Source: Scytonema sp. UIC 10036 (GTDB lineage: Bacteria > Cyanobacteriota > Cyanobacteriia > Cyanobacteriales > Nostocaceae). From it: a stretch of 21,706 nucleotides of DNA. Under the pieces are notes generated by a model that saw nothing but the letters and a program-made list of their open reading frames with translations, was not told the DNA's origin and did no database searches. The DNA lies in the NCBI RefSeq assembly GCF_009725235.1, contig NZ_WJFC01000223.1, positions 1 through 21,706 of the forward strand. The letters are read 5' to 3'. The position numbers and the translations under genes are program-made. Shown here piece after piece: positions 5,947-14,295 of this stretch; the first letter of the stretch is position 1; each line of letters starts with the position of its first letter.

Positions 5947-8900
5947 CTAAGCTGGTACTTGTGGTACGGGTTTTAGGTCATCGGAGTGAACCTCCCTATT
6001 CCAGCTACTTCTGATAGATTCCTCTTCCTCTGGGGTAAGTAGTTCGCCCAAGAATCCCCTAACTGATTCTATGTAGTCCTCAATGTTGGTTTCGGGCTGT
6101 TCCTCCCTCGCTTTCCCTCCCCCATTTAAAGATATGGGGAAATCGTAAGTTTCTGTAGACGGTAGGACAGTAGATGGTAGTTCAGTAGTCGGTAGTACAG
6201 TAGACGGTAGGACAGTTAAACCTAAAAGAGATAAATATATATAAGAAAACTGTCCTACCGTATCAAGCTTTGATACAAAATGAGGATTGATTTCTAACTT
6301 TTTGGGGTGTACTACCGACTTAGAGGCGCGATCGCGCTCAATCCATTTTTTAAAAACTGCTGTCCTACCGTCATCAACCGGGGGGGTTTCATCTTTTTCA
6401 TACTTTCTGGTAGGACAACAGATAAGCTGGTAAACTTTATCTTGCTCACCACGCCCCCCTACCTTTTTGTTGGTGTATCGCGTGGTTAACCCTAAAACCT
6501 GCAACAAGACGTTTAACCTTTGTATTGGCGTAGTCTTTTTATCATCCTTATTTTTAAGTTTGATGGACACGCCAAGGATGTTTTTAATGTCGTGTGCCAG
6601 AGTGGGGTATTGGTCGAGCAGGTTTGAGAAGTTCTCAATTAATGGGTGCTTGTTGGTAACTTCCTGTCCCAAAAGCTTAACAATATCGACAATCCCTAGC
6701 TTTTCCAATGCACCAACTCGCACGCCAAGGCACACACGGTTAATTTGTGGTTTCCATAATTTCCCTTCGCCACTAACAAACATTGCATCTATTTTATTTA
6801 AGTCACGGTCACTCAGGAACTCGCGTCCTACGGTGGTGTAATAGTGTAACAGTAGCGGCTTGTACCATCCGCTATCGTCCAACCTGGTTAATTCTGGTGT
6901 GCATGGGGTCAAATAACGTTGTTCAATCTCCCATTTACGCTCTTTTTCCCTATCCGCTACTGTTTTCTGAAGTGATTTCTTAGATTTTTCGTAGTCAGCC
7001 TGAGATGCAAAAGCTTCTTGTGATGCGATCGCGTCCAATTTCTCAGAGTAATTCTCATCACGGTTATCCTTCATCTCTTCATAGGTTTCCTTGCAATCTT
7101 CAAAATCTACATCCGTAACCGTGTGTCCTTCTAAAGTTAGGTACTCGAAAATCCCATTGGCATAATCCCAGCAACCAGCATTGTGTCTTGCTGCCATTTC
7201 CAGGTAACAATTAAAAAAAGCATCTGTGTCTAGCGGGTCTTCCTCGTTAATTTCCTCCCAAATAATTCCACTCTGGCGTAATATGCCAAGTTGAGATTGG
7301 AACACTTTGTTTTCAGTGGCGAACAACTCTCTAGGATTGGTTGAACCATTCCCCTTAAAGGTCATATTCATTGCACGGTCTTTTGCCCAAATGTGCCTAG
7401 GGATTGGTTCGCGTACACGGGCTATAGATTGCAGCACAGAGTTAATAGATTGCACGCCCTGCGCGATCGCCCACACGGAAGTAAAATGTTTTTCCGGTGT
7501 TTCGGGATAAAGCTTAGCGAGTTCTATACTTACACCAGTTTCAATGACGGGACTGCAAATAACTATATCGTAATCCGGTAATACCTGGTTTAGATTTTCA
7601 ATACAGTTGAAAGCTGCGTGCTTAGGGTCACTGACTGTCTCAGCGTCAATCCTTAAAATCTTCTTTTCAGGGAACAACTCTTTCAGCTTAGATTCAAGTC
7701 CGATAGTTCCCCATGTTGACTGTGCTTCCTGTCCGCCAGTGCTGACAATAGGCTTTTCCCCATTTGCGATAGCTTCAATCAGTGCTTTAAACATCTGAGC
7801 AGGATTAGATCCGCCGTATCTATGCACCTTCCAGCAATCTTCCTTGGATGGACGCCAAGAATTGACGATTAAGAATGGTTGGATGTCCCAGCCAGCTAAT
7901 TTCTTAATCATTTTGATTGTTAAATCTGTTAAGTCAGCATCGGACAAAATAACTCGTCCTTCCCCCCCTTCCTTGAGTACCTTTTGGATTAGTTTAGAAA
8001 ACTCCCTAAGGATTGCTATCCGATTACGATCGCACGTTTCGGAATCTAGCAAAGACCACAGACTTTGTTCGCACTCATCTAAAATTACAGTACAATTGCT
8101 AGTCCAGTTTTCAGCGCTAAACCTTGCTTGGCTTTTAGGGTGTAAGGATTCAAAGCACACGGCGTAACCTAAAATCCCTCCAGTTTCTGAATCCTTAATT
8201 TCTTCAACATAATCAACCCCCACAACATTAGCTAAAGCTTTCCCCAACTGTCTCCGGTGCGTGATAATGAGAACGGGCTTCCCTTCACGAAGGGACTCCC
8301 TTACCTGCGATGCAATAAAGAAAGTTTTCCCTGTACCTTTAACCGATTTAATTCCAAGCAGTCTAGCTAAAACTGGTATATCAGATGGCTTGACAGCTTG
8401 TCCCAAGTAGCGGCTATCAACTGTAATACTCGGTGTGAACGACAACTTAAAGGATGTCCGCAGTTGCCATTTTGAAAAGTTCTGTGTATTGCCTAAAACT
8501 TGATCGACACGCTCTAGCCCGTAGTTGACAAGCAAATCATCAATACCTTTTGCTTGGCTAGCATCCCAAACAGCAACGCTCACCACACAACCATTTGCAC
8601 GCAATAGTTTTGCATAGATAGCTACGCTACTCGCTACAGATGCGGCTACTTTGGGTTTTTCTTCCTGGTCAAGGCAAACAATAATATCGCGGTCTGTTAT
8701 CCACTCAATCTCAGGGATTAACTTATGCTTTGAAATGACGCTAAAGCCAGCAAGCCTATATCCCCCATTGTGGGAAGGCAAGCCAACAGCCACATACCCT
8801 GCGGTTAGAAGGGCAGCAGCTTTCTTCGCTCCCTCGGTCAAGACAATGGGAAGATTTTTGTCTTGTACCCACTGCCAAAATTCCCCGTTATCTGGCATCT

Positions 8901-9366
8901 CCACACCATACCTATTGGCAATCTTCTGCCAAATATACTTGGGAACTCTTAAGAAGAATGCCCGTGTAGGTTCCTTGCGGGGATGCTCATACTTGATAGC
9001 ACGATCGCGTTCCGTGTCGTGGCGTGGGCTGTCTGGTTTTAAGCACCCCCAGTCCATAAGTTCCCAGTTCTTCAGAGGGTCTAAGCCACTACACCACCAA
9101 GATAGTTTTTGCGAAATTTCGTTAACTTGGCGTTTGTAGTGACTGGGAAGAGAACCATTGTTTAGTCTTTTTATTTCTGGAGACTGGAACAATCGCCCAA
9201 TGCCAGCTTCCCCAACTGTCTCAATGTTTAGTCTTACAATCTCTGCATCTACACCGCTTTTTACGTGCCATTCTTCAAAGTGGTGAGGTGCTACGCCATT
9301 GGAGAAATACTGTCCATCTTCAATGAAGTAATCTCCAGTACAGTTTTCCCATGCTGCGAGTATCAT
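5947..9366 (-). CDS. Plasmid replication protein, CyRepA1-like (DUF3854 primase-like plus helicase)
   Basis: 1,139 residues. Residues about 170-285 match the Toprim-like DUF3854 region: LTEGAKKAA (Glu178), CLDQEEK (Asp233) and KGIDDLL near 274. A helicase-type ATPase follows: Walker A VKGTGKT (Lys347), a DECE box at 430-433, CSPVIETGVS near 605 and IARVRE near 650. This primase-plus-helicase order is that of the CyRepA1 proteins described for cyanobacterial plasmids, so it very likely initiates replication. Residues about 1051-1070 are four five-residue repeats (TVLPS-like) encoded by tandem 15 bp DNA repeats that may double as an origin. The ATG overlaps the stop of the upstream gene (TAATG), so translation is coupled. 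The C-terminal 250 residues are otherwise unassigned. Confidence 0.88.
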   Translation of the reverse strand: MILAAWENCTGDYFIEDGQYFSNGVAPHHFEEWHVKSGVDAEIVRLNIETVGEAGIGRLFQSPEIKRLNNGSLPSHYKRQVNEISQKLSWWCSGLDPLKNWELMDWGCLKPDSPRHDTERDRAIKYEHPRKEPTRAFFLRVPKYIWQKIANRYGVEMPDNGEFWQWVQDKNLPIVLTEGAKKAAALLTAGYVAVGLPSHNGGYRLAGFSVISKHKLIPEIEWITDRDIIVCLDQEEKPKVAASVASSVAIYAKLLRANGCVVSVAVWDASQAKGIDDLLVNYGLERVDQVLGNTQNFSKWQLRTSFKLSFTPSITVDSRYLGQAVKPSDIPVLARLLGIKSVKGTGKTFFIASQVRESLREGKPVLIITHRRQLGKALANVVGVDYVEEIKDSETGGILGYAVCFESLHPKSQARFSAENWTSNCTVILDECEQSLWSLLDSETCDRNRIAILREFSKLIQKVLKEGGEGRVILSDADLTDLTIKMIKKLAGWDIQPFLIVNSWRPSKEDCWKVHRYGGSNPAQMFKALIEAIANGEKPIVSTGGQEAQSTWGTIGLESKLKELFPEKKILRIDAETVSDPKHAAFNCIENLNQVLPDYDIVICSPVIETGVSIELAKLYPETPEKHFTSVWAIAQGVQSINSVLQSIARVREPIPRHIWAKDRAMNMTFKGNGSTNPRELFATENKVFQSQLGILRQSGIIWEEINEEDPLDTDAFFNCYLEMAARHNAGCWDYANGIFEYLTLEGHTVTDVDFEDCKETYEEMKDNRDENYSEKLDAIASQEAFASQADYEKSKKSLQKTVADREKERKWEIEQRYLTPCTPELTRLDDSGWYKPLLLHYYTTVGREFLSDRDLNKIDAMFVSGEGKLWKPQINRVCLGVRVGALEKLGIVDIVKLLGQEVTNKHPLIENFSNLLDQYPTLAHDIKNILGVSIKLKNKDDKKTTPIQRLNVLLQVLGLTTRYTNKKVGGRGEQDKVYQLICCPTRKYEKDETPPVDDGRTAVFKKWIERDRASKSVVHPKKLEINPHFVSKLDTVGQFSYIYLSLLGLTVLPSTVLPTTELPSTVLPSTETYDFPISLNGGGKAREEQPETNIEDYIESVRGFLGELLTPEEEESIRSSWNREVHSDDLKPVPQVPA
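6155..6214. repeat. Four tandem 15 bp iteron-like repeats inside rep
   Basis: Units start at 6155, 6170, 6185 and 6200 with consensus GTAGACGGTAGGACA; the first and fourth are identical. The core GGTAGGACA recurs nearby at 6409-6417 and, inverted (TGTCCTACC), at 6251-6259 and 6361-6369, giving seven copies of the core or close variants within about 260 bp. The unit length is a multiple of three, so the tandem also encodes a five-residue protein repeat. Confidence 0.85.
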
Positions 9367-9764
9367 TAGCGCACCTCCATAGCAGGAGCGCTGAAGCTGA
9401 TTCCTAAATTAATTAGTGCGATTTTTGAAAAACCATTCACCAGCACCGCTATAGCGGGCGCTTCACCTATCCACTTAGCCTTGCTTGTCAGCAAGTCGAA
9501 ATTCTCAAGTAGGATAATCGCATCTTCCTCGGATGAGGGTCTGATATTGTGACACTCGCCGTAGATGTACTCGTACCCTGGAACTAAATCGCCTACTGTA
9601 GCGATGATATGCTGTTTACGGATTGACGACCGCCTTAAGGCAGCCTGGATAGAAGGTTTTTGGAATGATTGGACAAATCTAGCTTTCCAGCTTTTTTCCA
9701 GTCTACGGCTCGAAAAACCTGGTATACTGGATGTATTAGAATATTTCTTTGATGCTTTTTTCAT
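9366..9764 (-). CDS. Hypothetical protein coupled to the replication gene
   Basis: 132 residues. The N-terminal 50 residues are strongly basic (MKKASKKYS, RRLEKSWKARF, RRSSIRKQ), suggesting nucleic-acid contact. The rest looks like a small alpha/beta domain ending in hydrophobic strands. I recognise no family. Its stop codon overlaps the rep start as TAATG, so the two are translated together and this protein may act in replication or copy control. The leader upstream (9765-9984) contains several inverted repeats. Confidence 0.7.
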   Translation of the reverse strand: MKKASKKYSNTSSIPGFSSRRLEKSWKARFVQSFQKPSIQAALRRSSIRKQHIIATVGDLVPGYEYIYGECHNIRPSSEEDAIILLENFDLLTSKAKWIGEAPAIAVLVNGFSKIALINLGISFSAPAMEVR

Positions 9765-9776
9765 TTTTTGGGTAGC

Positions 9777-9980
9777 CGAGAACCTGGGTACTTTTCGGCT
9801 CCACCCAAGCTTTTAAAAAATCTTCTCTTACCCTCTTACCTTGCTGCATCACAATAAGGTAATATTAATAAACGAAATTAGATTGTAAAAGAAGTTGGGT
9901 TTCTTGGGTGGAACCCGACTCTTTAATATTTGGGGGTTCTCGGTATAAGTACCTAATATTAAAGAGTGGTGAAAATTATA
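9777..9980 (-). promoter_or_regulatory. Rep operon control region with nested inverted repeats
   Basis: CTCTTTAATATT (9919-9930) and AATATTAAAGAG (9955-9966) are perfect complements around 24 bases. CCGAGAACC (about 9777) pairs with GGTTCTCGG (about 9935), and TCCACCCAAG (about 9801) with CTTGGGTGGA (about 9903), so the leader can fold end to end. A minus-strand TATAAT at 9975-9980 could be the -10 box, placing the first palindrome at the transcript start. The promoter call is tentative. Confidence 0.5.
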
Positions 9981-9984
9981 GCGA

Positions 9985-10179
9985 TTAAGCTGCGTTGCGA
10001 TCGCGCCTTGGAAACGGCGCGATATTTGCGTGTGTGGGTTTGTGACGCATCAAGTACTCATCTAAGGCACGGTTCACAAGTTCGGCACCCGACATTCCAT
10101 AAGCTTTGCTGACTTCGAGGATGTCAACATCTTGGAATGGTCTGAAGGTGAAAGTTTTGCTGGCTACTTTACGAGTCAT
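9985..10179 (-). CDS. Small RHH-like regulator
   Basis: 64 residues. The pattern KTFTFRPFQDVDILEVSKA, then YGMSGAELVNRALDEYL, fits a ribbon-helix-helix protein: an N-terminal strand (residues 8-13), helix A (16-26), the turn G-M-S-G, and helix B (30-43). Such proteins dimerise and bind operators. A basic tail (FPRRDRN) follows. It sits upstream of and on the same strand as the rep operon, which suggests copy-number control in the manner of CopG-type regulators (inference). Confidence 0.7.
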   Translation of the reverse strand: MTRKVASKTFTFRPFQDVDILEVSKAYGMSGAELVNRALDEYLMRHKPTHANIAPFPRRDRNAA

Positions 10180-10382
10180 TGTGTTTTTTCATAGCTTGTA
10201 AATTTGCTACCTCTCTATAGTAAGACATTTTTTGTGAATGCGATCGCTGTAATGTTTGCCCTGTGCGGAAAAGCATAATGCTATAGTAGAAACACACTTA
10301 AATTACATTTAGTATTTAAGTAAATATTGATACTAAGGAAGACGCGATCGCGCTTCGCCGCACAGCAGCATATATATAGTTA

Positions 10383-10408
10383 AGCCATCTGCTAAACAAC
10401 AGATGGCT
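10383..10408 (-). terminator. Stem-loop downstream of the small RHH gene
   Basis: AGCCATCTG (10383-10391) and CAGATGGCT (10400-10408) form a perfect 9 bp stem with an 8-base loop, extendable by GTTA/TAAC with one bulge. It lies 31 bases beyond the minus-strand stop at 10439. No T-run follows, so the terminator label is tentative. Confidence 0.45.
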
Positions 10409-10438
10409 AACATAGTACTGCAATATCGTGACGTTGAG

Positions 10439-10609
10439 TTATTTTTCTTTTGATTTCTTATCTAGGAAATCTTGAATAGCTTCTTCCATCGCTTCCGTTA
10501 GTTGCATTTGGTGTGCAGCACACCAAGCTTTGAATTTTAGAGCTAAAGATTTTTCAATCAATCCTGAAATCTGAAGATAATCTGGGTTGTTTCGCCGCCC
10601 CACGGTCAT
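10439..10609 (-). CDS. Small RHH-like protein (56 residues)
   Basis: Starts at the ATG 10607-10609 with a good ribosome site (GAGGAG). The protein begins MTVGRRNNPDYLQISGLIEK and ends LDKKSKEK. The strand DYLQISGLI, helix KSLALKFKAWCAAHQM and helix TEAMEEAIQDFLDKK fit the ribbon-helix-helix plan. It diverges from the ParM-like operon, and repeats with core CAACGTTGAAAT lie between the two. It may bind that site and take part in partition or in control of the par operon (inference). Confidence 0.7.
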   Translation of the reverse strand: MTVGRRNNPDYLQISGLIEKSLALKFKAWCAAHQMQLTEAMEEAIQDFLDKKSKEK

Positions 10610-10651
10610 TTCTACTCCTCAAGTATTTAATACTATTCTATTGTGACATTG

Positions 10652-10712
10652 CAACGTTGAAATATTTTTCAATATCGCGACGATTCAACAACACAACGTT
10701 GAAATGTTGTGT
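10652..10712. promoter_or_regulatory. Repeats in the par divergent region (candidate operator or centromere)
   Basis: CAACGTTGAAAT occurs at 10652-10663 and 10694-10705, 42 bases apart (four helical turns). The second copy sits inside an inverted repeat AACACAAC...GTTGTGTT. CAACGTTG is itself a palindrome. The site lies before the start of the 10609 gene and upstream of the actin-like gene, where parC sites of ParMRC-type systems are found. Confidence 0.55.
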
Positions 10713-11052
10713 TATATTAGAAATGTGAACGCAACACGGACACCAAGCTTAAAAACGCCTCGCGGTTATCCTTAATCAAGGTTGAAAAGCTAAGGACTGA
10801 GAGCAACACACAAGATTTTCAAGCTTTTAATTAACTAACAAATTAAATTACACCGCAATGCATACCTGCATTGTGAAAGATTCGTGCATCTAAATTTAAC
10901 CCAACCCTGCGAGTTGGGCACATACCAACCCCAACCGTGACAACCAATCCGAGGGCGCGAGAGAAGGGAAGCTGCGGAAGTCAGCACCAGTCCTTACTGA
11001 CTGGCTACAGCCAACCAAAACGGCTGTACCAGTTAAATAAGGAGACAAAATA
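10713..11052 (+). other. Long leader of the ParM-like operon
   Basis: No gene seen. Possible RNA stems are CAATGCA/TGCATTG (10856-10873, four-base loop) and CTGG-TACAGCC/GGCTGTA-CCAG (11001-11032), which ends eight bases before the ribosome site GGAG at 11041. This length and structure suggest a regulated 5' untranslated region, but I recognise no known riboswitch. Confidence 0.45.
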
Positions 11053-12033
11053 ATGCAAGCTACAGTTTGCGCTGATATCGGCAATTATTCAACCCTAATC
11101 AGCACTGTCACGGGACGCACTGCCAGCCCAGTTTTAAAGATGCGATCGCTGCTCTACAACTGCACACACAACGGCGAAGTTAGAGATAACGTTCACACAG
11201 CAGAGAATCCATTAGTTTATGTAAACCATAAATATTGGAAGGTTGGACGGCAAGCAGGTCTTTATAAAGACCATATCAATCTTGCTGAAGCGGGAAAAAA
11301 TCGTTGTGATTTAGTTCTCCCTTTGTTACTTGCGGGGACTCCTTCAGGTTTTGAGGGGGAAGTAAAGTTCTTAGTACCGAAGCGTGACTCTGGTGCAGAG
11401 AAGTTGTTAAAAACTTCAATCATTGGGACTCACGAATATAGCGTTAATGGAAAAGAAGCAATCGCCAACTTTACTGATGTTGCCTTTACCGAAGAAACCA
11501 AAGCTCCTGCTAAATTTGCATTTGAGGCTGGTGTTGTTGCACCTAATGATGTAATTTTACTCATCGACCTTGGTGGTGGAACCTGTAATTGTGGCGTTTT
11601 TGCTTACGAAGACGACGTATTCAGCACTAGGTTTTACAAAAGTTACGACAATAGCGGTGGTATCGGCTTAGCTCAAGCTATTTGCAACACTGACCTTGTT
11701 AAATCTTACAAACGCACTGTTGATATTTCCAAAATAATGGATGCCTTAACCGATGGTAAAACCCATATCGGGAACAACCCTGATTACAGTTTTGCTTCTG
11801 TTTTGGATGATTGCATCGACACGTGGTTTGATTCGCTTTTAACGAAAGTATTGTCATCTACACAGCAACACTTGGATGAAGTTACGCAAATTTTGTGGTG
11901 TGGTGGCGGTTCTGAGTTAATAAAAAACCGCTTAATCCAGCAAGGACAAACGGTTCTAGACAATCCGCAGTACGCGAATATTGACGCGCTTATTCACTTC
12001 TCCAAAACGCCTAACCTGGCGATCGCAGCATGA
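11053..12033 (+). CDS. ParM-like actin-family ATPase (plasmid partition)
   Basis: 326 residues, typical for ParM/StbA-like bacterial actins. The nucleotide-pocket motifs are present: phosphate 1, ADIGNYST (residues 7-14, Asp8); phosphate 2, LIDLGGGTCNCG (170-181, Asp172); and the adenosine motif ILWCGGGSELI (280-290). Such proteins polymerise with ATP and push plasmid copies apart when an adaptor bound to a centromere caps the filament. AAGGAG lies 9 bases before the ATG. The stop overlaps the next start (ATGA), so a partner is probably made with it. It is the first gene of a tight operon running to 13378. Other actin-like roles, such as the cytoskeleton-like Alp proteins, cannot be excluded. 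Confidence 0.88.
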   Translation: MQATVCADIGNYSTLISTVTGRTASPVLKMRSLLYNCTHNGEVRDNVHTAENPLVYVNHKYWKVGRQAGLYKDHINLAEAGKNRCDLVLPLLLAGTPSGFEGEVKFLVPKRDSGAEKLLKTSIIGTHEYSVNGKEAIANFTDVAFTEETKAPAKFAFEAGVVAPNDVILLIDLGGGTCNCGVFAYEDDVFSTRFYKSYDNSGGIGLAQAICNTDLVKSYKRTVDISKIMDALTDGKTHIGNNPDYSFASVLDDCIDTWFDSLLTKVLSSTQQHLDEVTQILWCGGGSELIKNRLIQQGQTVLDNPQYANIDALIHFSKTPNLAIAA

Positions 12034-12569
12034 CGGATTTAAACCTAAATGCTCAATTAGGGGGGCGATTAAAAGCCCTCCAACATTATTGGAATCACGA
12101 CACAGCAAGCGAAACACTGGCTACTGTGTTTGACATTTGCGTTAATCGTTGGGGCGTAACTTGCCCCAATCTTCCACAAGAGGCACTAGATAAAGGGCTA
12201 AGGGTGACATTAAAACAGCGTCATGTAACATATTTCGCAAACATGGCACAGCTAGCGGGGTGTACAGTGCCAGATGTTGCACGGTCAATGTTGATTCAGT
12301 GGTTATGTGCTACCGAACCAACACTGCTGCTACCTCAAACAACGCTATCGCCGCAGAAAATAACACCGCTACCGCAACAATCAACACGCACACAGGCGCA
12401 ACTGCTACCAACACGCACTAAGAAAGCGCAAAAGAAGGCGAAACAACCGCTAACTGTGGCGGAAGCTGCACCGATAGAGGTGCAACCAACACGAGTTGAG
12501 GTTGAAAAGCCGGAACAAAAACCTAAGTTTGATGCCAAGGCTTCATTGTTAGCACTAAAGAGGGGATAA
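12030..12569 (+). CDS. Candidate adaptor protein of the ParM-like system
   Basis: 179 residues starting with an ATGA overlap with the actin-like gene. Residues 1-95 look helical, with VTLKQRHVTYF and VPDVARSMLIQWL. Residues 95-179 are low-complexity and basic (QQSTRTQAQ, TRTKKAQKKAKQ), suggesting a flexible DNA-contacting tail. Position, coupling and basic charge make it the first candidate for the ParR-like adaptor, but no defining motif is visible. The short RHH-like protein encoded next is the alternative. Confidence 0.6.
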   Translation: MTDLNLNAQLGGRLKALQHYWNHDTASETLATVFDICVNRWGVTCPNLPQEALDKGLRVTLKQRHVTYFANMAQLAGCTVPDVARSMLIQWLCATEPTLLLPQTTLSPQKITPLPQQSTRTQAQLLPTRTKKAQKKAKQPLTVAEAAPIEVQPTRVEVEKPEQKPKFDAKASLLALKRG

Positions 12570-12746
12570 ATGACAAGATTACGACAAAAGCGAGTTGTGT
12601 TAAATAGCGATTTGGAACCACTTGCTGACAAAATAATTGAACAAACTGGCATTCCTAATTGCTCGCAACTATTCGCCATCTTGCTAACTAATTACGGAGA
12701 AAAATTAATTACTGCTCTTAAGGGCGATAAGGAGTTGGTGCAATGA
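12570..12746 (+). CDS. Small RHH-like protein, second adaptor candidate
   Basis: 58 residues, starting right after the previous stop (TAAATG) with GAGGGG upstream. RQKRVVLNSDLEPLADKII followed by CSQLFAILLTNYGEKLI fits a ribbon-helix-helix fold: strand residues 5-11, then two helices. Known ParR adaptors of actin-type partition systems use this fold, so with the ParM-like protein it may form the partition complex. Its stop overlaps the next start (ATGA). Confidence 0.65.
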   Translation: MTRLRQKRVVLNSDLEPLADKIIEQTGIPNCSQLFAILLTNYGEKLITALKGDKELVQ

Positions 12747-12886
12747 GTCGCAACAAAAGTACTACGCAGTGCGATCGCCTCACAGAAGTTATCACGCGTG
12801 TGGATGCTAGCACCAACACTAACAATCTCAAGGTGCTTGAGCCACAACAACCAATCGTCACAGTTAAGGAGCAAAGTAATGCGTAA
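12743..12886 (+). CDS. Hypothetical 47-residue peptide in the par operon
   Basis: The ATG overlaps the previous stop (ATGA). The protein is polar and Thr/Asn-rich (MSRNKSTTQCDRLTEV, ASTNTNN) with no motif. AAGGAG appears near its 3' end and serves the next gene, whose ATG at 12879 overlaps its last codons. It may be a true small protein or a coupling reading frame that carries ribosomes to the next start. Confidence 0.45.
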   Translation: MSRNKSTTQCDRLTEVITRVDASTNTNNLKVLEPQQPIVTVKEQSNA

Positions 12887-13112
12887 TAGCAAGGCATTAG
12901 ATAAATCTAAGCGCTACCTAATCAGTGGTTTACGCGGACTATGGTACTTCAGCAGATCTAAAGGAACCAAGTATTTGTTCTGGCGGTTTGGGATGGACGA
13001 TCCAAATCGGCGCGTAACTACCAGCTTGACTGAAGAAGAGGTGCGAGCGCTTGTCTGGGAAGAAATCAATCCCGTGGTTGACCTTAGTAGACTTGAGGCA
13101 TTTGCAGAATGA
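12879..13112 (+). CDS. Hypothetical basic protein in the par operon
   Basis: 77 residues from the ATG at 12879, preceded by AAGGAG. The first half is basic and aromatic (KRYLISGLRGLWYFSRSKG, FWRFG); the second is acidic and helical. The frame is open upstream to 12798, but the ATG with the ribosome site is preferred. Its stop overlaps the next ATG (ATGA). Function unknown. Confidence 0.6.
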   Translation: MRNSKALDKSKRYLISGLRGLWYFSRSKGTKYLFWRFGMDDPNRRVTTSLTEEEVRALVWEEINPVVDLSRLEAFAE

Positions 13113-13378
13113 TGCAACTAAACCGCGTGTACGATAGCACCTTGCTATCGCGTAGCAAAACTTACAGTATAGAGGGCATTCTGTACCGCTATCTGTACTG
13201 CACCGACAAAATAAAAGCACCCAAATATGTGTTTTCCCCACTCGCAGGGCAGAGACGCACGGCAGATTTAGAGTTGAATCGATTGAAACTTTATACCCGT
13301 GTGTATGAAGTACAGGGCATGAGCACAAATCGCAATACTACGGTTACAAGCGATGCAGTTCAAATGAGCTTGTTTTGA
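13109..13378 (+). CDS. Hypothetical protein, last of the par operon
   Basis: 89 residues beginning at the first of two tandem ATGs, overlapping the previous stop. It is Tyr/Arg-rich with several basic patches (YRYLYCTDKIK, GQRRTADLELNRLKLYTR) and ends in AVQMSLF. No known motif is seen. The 128-base gap to 13507 with two HIP1-type sites marks the end of the coupled run; no clear terminator is visible. Confidence 0.6.
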   Translation: MMQLNRVYDSTLLSRSKTYSIEGILYRYLYCTDKIKAPKYVFSPLAGQRRTADLELNRLKLYTRVYEVQGMSTNRNTTVTSDAVQMSLF

Positions 13379-13506
13379 TAATGATTCATTTTTACCAAAG
13401 GAAGTACGATCGCACCGACTGCCAATCTTAATGCGATCGCACTCCATCTTAACCGTAAGGGTGCATTTTACTACAAAAGAAAATACACACAAGGATTGTA
13501 ACAAAA

Positions 13507-13785
13507 ATGACTCGACAAACTTACACCAACTCCCAACTAATCGAACAGATGCAAGAAAGTTGGGGGCAACAATTTGAGCAACTTAATATTTCTGAGAAAA
13601 TATGGCTACTCTCATACGTTATCGGGCATATGGCTGCGGATGAATCTGAAGTTTACAAGCCGATGGAGATTGACGATTGTGTGTCAATGGCAGGTGAACG
13701 GATGAGCGAACTCAGTTTCTACCAGCAAATCGATTTAGCCAAGGCTTTAATCAACCAAATTGAGAACAACTATTTACACGGTTAA
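13507..13785 (+). CDS. Hypothetical small soluble protein, first of the ATPase cluster
   Basis: 92 residues, acidic and helical, without a membrane segment or known motif. An AAGGA lies about 12 bases before the ATG. Four bases separate its stop from the start of the next gene, so it is co-translated with the membrane and ATPase genes. It could be a cytosolic partner of that complex. I do not recognise it. Confidence 0.65.
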   Translation: MTRQTYTNSQLIEQMQESWGQQFEQLNISEKIWLLSYVIGHMAADESEVYKPMEIDDCVSMAGERMSELSFYQQIDLAKALINQIENNYLHG

Positions 13786-13789
13786 GAAT

Positions 13790-14284
13790 ATGCAAACATC
13801 ACGTATTTGGCGCAGGCACGGGGGAAAGATTGTTTTTGGTTCTTTGATAGCTGGTAGCCTTCTGCTCAGCTACAAAGACATCGCCAGTAATATGCAAAAC
13901 CTTTCTCAGGCAAGGGAGATGATATCGGCTAATACCAGTAAACAACAATTACTGGAAGAACAGATTGCACACGAGAAAGCGCAAGCTGCGATCGCAGAAG
14001 CACGCTACAACGCTGGATGCACGATAGTTGTAGCAGTAAACTCCCCTCGGAACCTTGCCACTTTGGTAGAGGGTGAACCAGTTTTAGACAGAACTACAAA
14101 GAAACCATTACCAGCAGGCACGGTAGTCTGTGACGCTAACGGTTCGACCGGAGTAATCGTTCACAATGCCCAGGGTGAATTGGTTGTGGGGCAAATGGCA
14201 TTTACCGGGAATAGGGAGTTGGCACTTGAGCAAGTGCGTAAAATTCGAGGCGCAAAAGTTTACTACGTCACACCTGAAAAATAG
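13790..14284 (+). CDS. Single-pass membrane protein with coiled coil
   Basis: 164 residues from the ATG at 13790, four bases after the previous stop. An upstream in-frame start at 13760 would overlap that gene. A basic N-terminus (RIWRRHGGK) precedes one membrane span (about residues 12-28, IVFGSLIAGSLLLSY). A helical coiled-coil stretch (about 35-75) and a beta-rich domain follow (LPAGTVVCDANGSTGVIV). The charge rule suggests the C-terminal part lies outside the cytoplasm. This general layout is shared by accessory subunits of secretion and conjugation channels, but no family motif is seen. Confidence 0.65.
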   Translation: MQTSRIWRRHGGKIVFGSLIAGSLLLSYKDIASNMQNLSQAREMISANTSKQQLLEEQIAHEKAQAAIAEARYNAGCTIVVAVNSPRNLATLVEGEPVLDRTTKKPLPAGTVVCDANGSTGVIVHNAQGELVVGQMAFTGNRELALEQVRKIRGAKVYYVTPEK

Positions 14285-14295
14285 GAGGTTTAATC

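Noticed and set aside
10896..11084. Minus-strand open frame of 62 codons in the par leader
   Set aside because: It is antisense to the structured leader and the start of the ParM-like gene, with no ribosome site and no known pattern.
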